Source of the DNA: Acidobacteriota bacterium
GTDB lineage: Bacteria > Acidobacteriota > Thermoanaerobaculia > Multivoradales > JAHZIX01
DNA: 10,281 nucleotides
Reading direction: 5' to 3'
NCBI GenBank assembly: GCA_020439725.1
Contig: JAGQSE010000341.1
Span: 1-10,281, forward strand
Numbering within the stretch: position 1 is the stretch's first letter; each line of letters begins with the position of its first letter. The notes under the pieces are model-generated. The model ran no database searches. It saw nothing but the letters and a program-made list of their open reading frames with translations, and was not told the origin of the DNA. The translations under genes were made by a program, and so were the position numbers. Positions 5,735 through 10,281 of the stretch are shown here, one piece after another.

Positions 5735-7636
5735 TCAGCTCTTTGGTCCGGCGGCGGACTCGGGCGATCTCGCCAGAGGGAGGACGAGCGTGAATCGAGC
5801 GCCTCCGCGGGCGAGGTTCTCCACGCCGATCCTGCCGCCGTGGGCAGCGGCGAAGCCGGACGACAGATAGAGGCCGAGGCCCGAGCCTCCGTCTTTCGTG
5901 GTGAAGAACGGGTCGAAGACGTGCTCGAGATCCTCTGGGGGAATCCCCGGGCCCTCGTCCTCGACCCGGACCTCGACCTGCCCGGCGCGCAGTCGAAGCC
6001 GCACATCGACGACGCCCCCCTGCGACGTCACATCGAGGGCGTTCAGCACGAGGTTGAGGAGGATCTGACCGACCTGGTCCCTGGAGCCCCGAATCCGTGC
6101 TCCCCGGGATCGAATCTCCGCTCGGAGCTCCGCACCTCGGGCCCGCTTGTCGTATCGGGCGACCTGGATCGTCTCCTCCACGAGGTCTTCGAGGTCCCAG
6201 ACGGTGTGCTCCCGTCGACCCACCTTCGAGTAGCGCGAGACTCCTTCGACGATCCGGGCGATCCGGTCGACCTGCCGCTGGAGAACCTCGACGCTCTCGG
6301 CCACGAAGGGCGAGGTCTCCCGCCGCTCCAGGAGGCGCAGCCGGGTCGAGAGCGAGGCGAGCGGATTGCCGACCTCGTGGGCGATTCCCGACGCCATCCT
6401 TCCCAGGGCCGACAGTTTCGCAGCCCGCGAGGCTTCGGTCTCGAGAGCACGGCGGGCGGTCATGTCCTCGACGACCTCGACGGCTCCGACGACCTGCCCA
6501 TCGTCACCGCGCACCGGGGCAGCGACGTGCCGAAACCACCTCTCGCCGTGCTCCGTCGCGACTGCGCGCTCCATGCTCTCGGTCTGCCCGGACTCGAGCG
6601 TTCTCCCGGCGACACACGCTGGCCGAGCATCGGGCTCCGAGTCCTGCGGACACGACCGGCCCAGATCCGCGGTCCCCCAGCCGAACCAGAGCCCGATCTT
6701 CTCGCTGAACCAGAGAACGCCCATCTCGTCATCGACCTCGATCAGCCCGACTTCCGCAGCGTCGACCACCCGTTCCAGGCGCTCGCGCTCGAGCCGGGCG
6801 GCGCGGGCGGCCTCTTCGAGTTGCTCCCGGTCCCTCCGGATCCGGTGCATGACCTTGAAGAGAAAGACGTCCGTGAGGAGCAGAACCAGGAGGAAGGGGA
6901 TCGCCCTCCCGAGCACGAAGTAGAGGTCATAGGCCGCGTGCACCAGCTCGTGGCCGTGTTCGCCGTGATCCGCCCCCGCTGCCTCGAATGCTTCGACGTG
7001 GGGGAAGAACAGGTTGGGGTGATGGGGGAGAACGTGGAGGTACTCCCCGAAGGCCAGGACCGCGAAGGCCGCCATCGTGAGTCCAGTGACCACGCTCGCC
7101 CGGCCGGGAGTCACGAGGACCCGGCCCAGGATCACGAAGGCGAGAAAGACCATGTAGAGGGGGTTCTCGAGCCCTCCCGAGGCGTTGAGGAAACCGGTGA
7201 GAAGAACCAGGTCCACCGAGGCCTGGATCACGATCTGGGTCTCGTGGTGACGCCAGAGCTTCGACGTCGAGAGGAAGACCAGGTTCGCGACCACCAGACC
7301 GATCCACCAGACCATCAGGTGCCCCCGAGCTTCGGGACGGGCGCAGGTGATCAAACCCAGAGTGACGGCGGCCGCCAGCCAGCGCAGGTCGACGAACCAA
7401 CCGGCATCGCGTTCCCCTCGTGAGGTCGGGGCACCAGACTCACCGTCGTCGATCCGGGGAACCGCGAACAGCCGCTGGCGAAGAAGGAACATCGTCGCAA
7501 ACGCTGCAGCGAGAGCCAGGCCCGAGCCTCGGATCACCCGCACGAGCTCGGTGACTCGCCTCTCTCCTGCGCCGGACGAGACCTCACCGAGCGCGATCCA
7601 GCCGACGACAGCGACCACAGAGAGGAGCATCGGCAT
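5735..7636 (-). CDS. RegB/PrrB-like membrane histidine kinase with PAS domain, orphan
   Basis: The 633-residue sensor kinase has an N-terminal membrane domain of about 6-8 hydrophobic segments (2-265). This contains DLRWLAAAV (83-91) and ASGGLENPL (152-160), which match RegB-type kinases, where the GGxxNPF heptapeptide is linked to quinone sensing. A histidine-rich loop (201-233) precedes the last span. A PAS-like domain follows (about 287-395, with C329 and C341). The DHp domain has H-box SGIAHEVGNPLASL with His420. The ATPase domain has N-box NLVLNALD (Asn532), G1 DEGPG (560-564), F-box FDPFFTTK and G2 GSGLGL (584-589), so it looks fully active. No response regulator is adjacent in the window. 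I prefer ATG 7636-7634 because AGGAGG lies 6 bases upstream; ATG 7681 would add 15 charged residues behind a weak site. The RegB relation is from remembered motifs, not a search. Confidence 0.93.
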   Translation of the reverse strand: MPMLLSVVAVVGWIALGEVSSGAGERRVTELVRVIRGSGLALAAAFATMFLLRQRLFAVPRIDDGESGAPTSRGERDAGWFVDLRWLAAAVTLGLITCARPEARGHLMVWWIGLVVANLVFLSTSKLWRHHETQIVIQASVDLVLLTGFLNASGGLENPLYMVFLAFVILGRVLVTPGRASVVTGLTMAAFAVLAFGEYLHVLPHHPNLFFPHVEAFEAAGADHGEHGHELVHAAYDLYFVLGRAIPFLLVLLLTDVFLFKVMHRIRRDREQLEEAARAARLERERLERVVDAAEVGLIEVDDEMGVLWFSEKIGLWFGWGTADLGRSCPQDSEPDARPACVAGRTLESGQTESMERAVATEHGERWFRHVAAPVRGDDGQVVGAVEVVEDMTARRALETEASRAAKLSALGRMASGIAHEVGNPLASLSTRLRLLERRETSPFVAESVEVLQRQVDRIARIVEGVSRYSKVGRREHTVWDLEDLVEETIQVARYDKRARGAELRAEIRSRGARIRGSRDQVGQILLNLVLNALDVTSQGGVVDVRLRLRAGQVEVRVEDEGPGIPPEDLEHVFDPFFTTKDGGSGLGLYLSSGFAAAHGGRIGVENLARGGARFTLVLPLARSPESAAGPKS

Positions 7637-7788
7637 CGCCAGCCTCCTCGGTTCCCGTGCAGATTCTCTCTCTCCCGTCATCTTCGCCGCCGATCACGGA
7701 TCGTGGGCCGATACGAGGGGAGCCTGGTCTTTCCTGGCCTCGCCACCGGCGATCCGGGGTTATTCTCTCGGAATCGCTGGAGTTTCTC
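7637..7788. promoter_or_regulatory. divergent intergenic region between kinase and amidotransferase genes
   Basis: These 152 bases separate a minus-strand kinase gene from a plus-strand amidotransferase gene, so promoters for both directions are expected here. Overlapping short palindromes lie at 7691-7706. A TATTCT at 7761-7766 could be a -10 element for the plus-strand gene, but no acceptable -35 sits 16-18 bases before it. I see no sigma-54 type GG/GC pair. The ribosome sites AGGAGG (minus strand, for the kinase) and GGAG (plus strand, 7780-7783) flank the region. Confidence 0.4.
7691..7706. repeat. overlapping palindromes in the divergent region
   Basis: CGATC-acg-GATCG (7691-7703) and CACG-gat-CGTG (7696-7706) are two perfect short inverted repeats that share bases. 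The location between divergent genes suits a regulator-binding site, but arms of 4-5 bases are short and may be chance. Confidence 0.25.
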
Positions 7789-8652
7789 ATGTGCCGTCTC
7801 TACACCTTCTTCGCAACCGACGCCGCGGAGGTCGAATGTGGACTGGTCGAAGCACAGAATGCCTTGCTGACACAGTCTCGTCGAGACTCCAGCGGTCGGG
7901 CGAACGGAGACGGTTGGGGGATCGCTGCCTACGGCAACGAGATCGGTGCGGCGCCGACGGTGATACGCCGGGCCAGAGCAGCTTCGGCCGACCTGGAGTT
8001 CGCTCGGGATGCTGAACGGATCAGCTCTCGAGCGGTCGTGGCCCATGTCCGCAGGGCGACGATCGGGACCGCGACGCTGGCGAACACCCATCCGTTCACA
8101 CTCGGCAGCTGGTGTTTCGCGCACAACGGAGAGGTGACCGCCTTCGACCGGATCGGACCCTGGATGGAGTCGGAAACGCCGGACGACCTCATGAGCCATC
8201 GCCGGGGTGAGACCGACAGCGAGCTCCTCTTTCTGTGGATCCTCGGTCGCCTGCGATCGTCGGGTCCTGCAGTGTCCGCGAGTCTCGAACGCCTCGGCGT
8301 CGGCCTGGCGACCTGCCTGGCGGAGCTCGCGGCGAGGTGCCGCGAAGAAGGCGGATCCGGACCGGCCCTGAACCTCGTCCTGACCGACGGTCAGCGCCTC
8401 CTGGTCTCGCGCTGGGACTACCCTCTCGCGTGGATCTGGCGCCGGCAGCGACATCGGTGCGAGATCTGCGAGCGCTGCCAATGCCCGCGTTGCGCAACCA
8501 GGAGTCCCCGGCGGCCCTGCGACTCCAGCGGTCCGTATCGCGCTGTCGTCGTCGCCTCCGAACCCCTTTCGGCCGAGCCCTGGGACGACTTCCCGAACCG
8601 GGAAGTCCTGATCCTCGACACGACCTTTCGGCCGCGCTTCGTCTCGACTTGA
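7789..8652 (+). CDS. Class II glutamine amidotransferase (YafJ-like) with cysteine-rich insert
   Basis: The 287-residue protein has the N-terminal nucleophile fold of class II glutamine amidotransferases. It begins MCRLYTF, so Met removal would expose catalytic Cys2. Other family motifs are DGWGIAAY (41-48), AHVRRATIG (85-93), NTHPF (99-103), FAHNGEV (110-116) and GETDSELLF (140-148). Near the C-terminus YRAVVVASEPL (250-260) is typical of the stand-alone YafJ/EgtC-like group. No synthase domain is fused, so the acceptor of the released ammonia is unknown. Residues 224-244 contain six cysteines (C224, 227, 230, 232, 235, 244) and look like a small metal-binding knuckle. The start ATG 7789 is fixed by Cys2 and has GGAG about 5 bases upstream. 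A longer frame from 7657 would bury the nucleophile and is rejected. The transporter gene follows after 66 bases and may be co-transcribed. Confidence 0.92.
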   Translation: MCRLYTFFATDAAEVECGLVEAQNALLTQSRRDSSGRANGDGWGIAAYGNEIGAAPTVIRRARAASADLEFARDAERISSRAVVAHVRRATIGTATLANTHPFTLGSWCFAHNGEVTAFDRIGPWMESETPDDLMSHRRGETDSELLFLWILGRLRSSGPAVSASLERLGVGLATCLAELAARCREEGGSGPALNLVLTDGQRLLVSRWDYPLAWIWRRQRHRCEICERCQCPRCATRSPRRPCDSSGPYRAVVVASEPLSAEPWDDFPNREVLILDTTFRPRFVST

Positions 8653-8718
8653 CCGGAAGCTCGATGCCGGGCCGGGCCGCCGGGGAGATAGGGTGACGGG
8701 GTCCACCTCGGAGTCCTC

Positions 8719-9648
8719 GTGCAGCGATCCCCACCGCCGGTCCTCCGGCGCCGCTTCTTCGGTCCCAGCACCGCCGGCCTCGGCATCGTCTTCGTCTGGA
8801 GCACCTGCTTCGTCGCCATCAAGGGCACGGAGGGGCTCGTGCCGCCGCTCCTCTATGCCGCCCTCCGCGCTCTCGCCGCAGCCTTCCTGCTCGTTCTCGT
8901 CGCCGCGCCCCTGGGTCGGCTGCGACCGCCGAAGGGATCCTGGCCGTGGCTCTTCGCCCTCGCGCTCACCAGCACGACCCTCGCTCTGGCCGGGATGTTC
9001 CTCGGCGTAGGCCTCGCAGGACCGACGCTCTCGGCGGTTCTGGCCAATACCCAACCACTGCTGGCGGCGCCCCTCGCGGCGCTGCTCTTCGGCGAGAGGT
9101 TCTCGCCCGCTGGAGCCCTCGGCCTGGGCCTGGGTCTTCTCGGCGTGGCCCTGACCCTCGGAGGAAGCGTCGGGAACGGCTCGTCCCGGACCCTCGGCCT
9201 GTTCCTCGCCCTGGCCTCTGCCGTCGGCATGGCGAGCGGAAACCTCCTGATGCGCTACCTGGCTCCCCGGGTCGACGCCCTCACCGCCGTGACCTGGCAG
9301 TACACGATCGGCGGCGCGGCCCTCCTCCTGTGGAGCCGCCTGGCGGAGGGCCCCGCCGAGGTGCCCTGGAGCTCCCTGCGCTTCCTCCTCGGCCTCGCCT
9401 ACCTCGGTCTCGTCGCCTCCGCCGGCGCGTCCCTGGCGTGGTACCTGCTCCTGCGGAAGACGGACCTCAACCCGCTCAATGCTCTCACGCTCCTGACCCC
9501 CGCCCTCTCCGCGACCCTGGGATGGGTGCTCTTTCGCGAGAAGATCTCTGCGGTCGCCGGAGTCGGAATCGGCGCGACCCTTCTCGGCGTGGCGTTGGCC
9601 AGCAGTCGTCTCGGCGGGCGGAAGAGGTCGACGGCAGAGCCGCCGTAG
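8719..9648 (+). CDS. EamA/RhaT-type (DMT superfamily) transporter
   Basis: The 309-residue integral membrane protein has about ten hydrophobic spans arranged as two EamA repeats (about 16-148 and 158-294), the usual length and layout of drug/metabolite transporters. Repeat 1 ends with NTQPLLAAPLAALLFGERF (110-128) and repeat 2 with LTPALSATLGWVLFREKIS (259-277), the paired sequences typical of EamA. It probably exports a small metabolite or amino acid, but the substrate cannot be read from the sequence. The start is GTG 8719, with GGAG at 8710-8713 about 5 bases upstream. It lies 66 bases after the amidotransferase gene on the same strand, so co-transcription is possible. A basic tail (GGRKRS) ends the protein, consistent with a cytoplasmic C-terminus. 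Confidence 0.92.
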   Translation: MQRSPPPVLRRRFFGPSTAGLGIVFVWSTCFVAIKGTEGLVPPLLYAALRALAAAFLLVLVAAPLGRLRPPKGSWPWLFALALTSTTLALAGMFLGVGLAGPTLSAVLANTQPLLAAPLAALLFGERFSPAGALGLGLGLLGVALTLGGSVGNGSSRTLGLFLALASAVGMASGNLLMRYLAPRVDALTAVTWQYTIGGAALLLWSRLAEGPAEVPWSSLRFLLGLAYLGLVASAGASLAWYLLLRKTDLNPLNALTLLTPALSATLGWVLFREKISAVAGVGIGATLLGVALASSRLGGRKRSTAEPP

Positions 9649-9713
9649 AACGTCGGCCATGACGAGGAACGGCGTCCCGGACTTTCGGCGGCTCGGCCGC
9701 TCGGCGCGTCGGC
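9649..9713. other. short convergent intergenic region
   Basis: These 65 bases lie between the ends of two converging genes. The only structure is GCGGC-tcg-GCCGC at 9688-9700, a 5-bp GC stem. With no T-run on either side it is a weak candidate for a bidirectional terminator. Confidence 0.25.
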
Positions 9714-10281
9714 TCACAGGACTCGCGACTCGTTCATGCCGCCGCATCCGTTGTGCTCGAAGGACCGGTTGCAGCCGCCGGTGAAGCAGGCGTCACCGGT
9801 GAAGCCGTCGGGGTTGATCTTCCGGAGCCAGTCCTCGGTCGCCTCGCGCACCTCGGAGACTCCCGCCCCCTCCTCGACGATCAGCCGGGCGGCCAGGCCC
9901 CAGGCGGCCTTCGCCATGTTGCAGGGGCAGCAGCAGGTGGCGAGCGGGTTCTTGTCGCAGCACGGGGCGGGGATCGTCGAGAGCGCCTCGACCTTCAGCT
10001 GCTCCTGCTCGGGCGTCAGTCGAATCGAGTGGTAGGCCGCGATCAGCTCCCGCGCCTCGGCACTGGAATCGTATTCACCGTCTTCCTTCCCACCGGAGGC
10101 CGAGGCCAATCGGATGTCGGAGGCGACGGCCTCCGGAGGCTCGACGCTCCGGGCCGTCGCCGACGGCGGAGGGGAGGTCGCGATCGAGGCCGCAGAGTCG
10201 GTCGCTTCTCGGTCGCCGCAACCGACGGCGGCGGGGAGCGAGAGGGCGAGGACGACGAGAAGGAGTCGGGATCGATCGAGC
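9714..10281 (-). CDS. Cysteine-rich secreted lipoprotein, 5' end beyond the window
   Basis: The frame stays open from TGA 9716-9714 to the right edge, giving 188 visible residues, so a start at the internal TTG (10109) is not required. The first visible residues are LDRSRLLLVVLALSLPAAVG followed by Cys21: a basic n-region, a hydrophobic core and a lipobox-like AVGC. This suggests export and lipid attachment at Cys21. A Ser/Pro/Ala-rich linker (about 22-60) follows. The globular part (about 75-188) has LTPEQEQLKVEAL, then CC (107-108), CCCxC (116-120) and a GDACFTGGCNRSFEHNGCGG segment (C165, C170, C179), nine cysteines in all, plus INPDGFTG. The pattern suggests metal or cluster binding, or disulfides. 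I do not recognise a named family. The true start lies past 10281. Gene direction is convergent with the transporter. Confidence 0.8.
   Translation of the reverse strand, partial: LDRSRLLLVVLALSLPAAVGCGDREATDSAASIATSPPPSATARSVEPPEAVASDIRLASASGGKEDGEYDSSAEARELIAAYHSIRLTPEQEQLKVEALSTIPAPCCDKNPLATCCCPCNMAKAAWGLAARLIVEEGAGVSEVREATEDWLRKINPDGFTGDACFTGGCNRSFEHNGCGGMNESRVL

Noticed and set aside
5324..7423. 699-codon plus-strand open frame opposite the histidine kinase
   Set aside because: It is antisense to a kinase with all catalytic boxes. The product is low-complexity and charged with no domain.
7761..7766. TATTCT as a -10 box for the amidotransferase gene
   Set aside because: No acceptable -35 element lies at 16-18 bases spacing, so I did not annotate it as a promoter.
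7678..9747. 689-codon minus-strand open frame opposite the amidotransferase and transporter
   Set aside because: The plus-strand genes have clear family motifs. This frame gives a Gly/Glu/Arg/Gln-rich product typical of antisense translation.
1..10281. CRISPR array, tRNA, rRNA, insertion sequence or prophage
   Set aside because: I saw no regularly spaced repeats, no transposase or integrase motifs and no tRNA-like or rRNA-like sequence.

Overview
This is a GC-rich bacterial window carrying the start of a respiratory complex I (NADH:quinone oxidoreductase) operon and an upstream sensory gene cassette, followed by two ordinary housekeeping-type genes and a cysteine-rich lipoprotein. Third codon positions are mostly G or C, nuoC and nuoD are fused, and the histidine kinase is NtrB/RegB-like. 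These features fit a GC-rich Gram-negative lineage (Myxococcota/Deltaproteobacteria or Acidobacteriota are plausible), but the window cannot settle the phylum.

Layout. Positions 1-4098 (minus strand, read right to left) hold nuoA, nuoB, fused nuoCD, nuoE and the first 200 codons of nuoF, which runs off the left edge. Genes overlap or sit close together (ATGA for nuoA/nuoB, GTGA for nuoE/nuoF). A 21-codon reading frame bridges nuoCD and nuoE. A 267-base leader (4099-4365) separates nuoA from the next upstream gene.

Positions 4366-7636 (minus strand) hold three genes in transcription order: a complete membrane histidine kinase whose N-terminus resembles RegB/PrrB and carries a GGxxNPL motif; a 56-residue tryptophan-rich one-span membrane protein that overlaps the next gene; and a two-span HAMP protein that ends in what looks like a degenerate kinase dimerisation domain with no phospho-acceptor histidine and no ATPase domain. 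No response regulator is visible. All three point towards nuoA, so the region could be a redox-sensing cassette linked to complex I. This link is inferred from gene order and motifs.

Positions 7637-7788 form a divergent intergenic region. Positions 7789-9648 (plus strand) hold a class II glutamine amidotransferase with a cysteine-rich insert, then an EamA-type transporter. These converge on a minus-strand gene (9714 to beyond the right edge) for a secreted lipoprotein with nine further cysteines, including CC and CCCxC clusters, which I cannot name.
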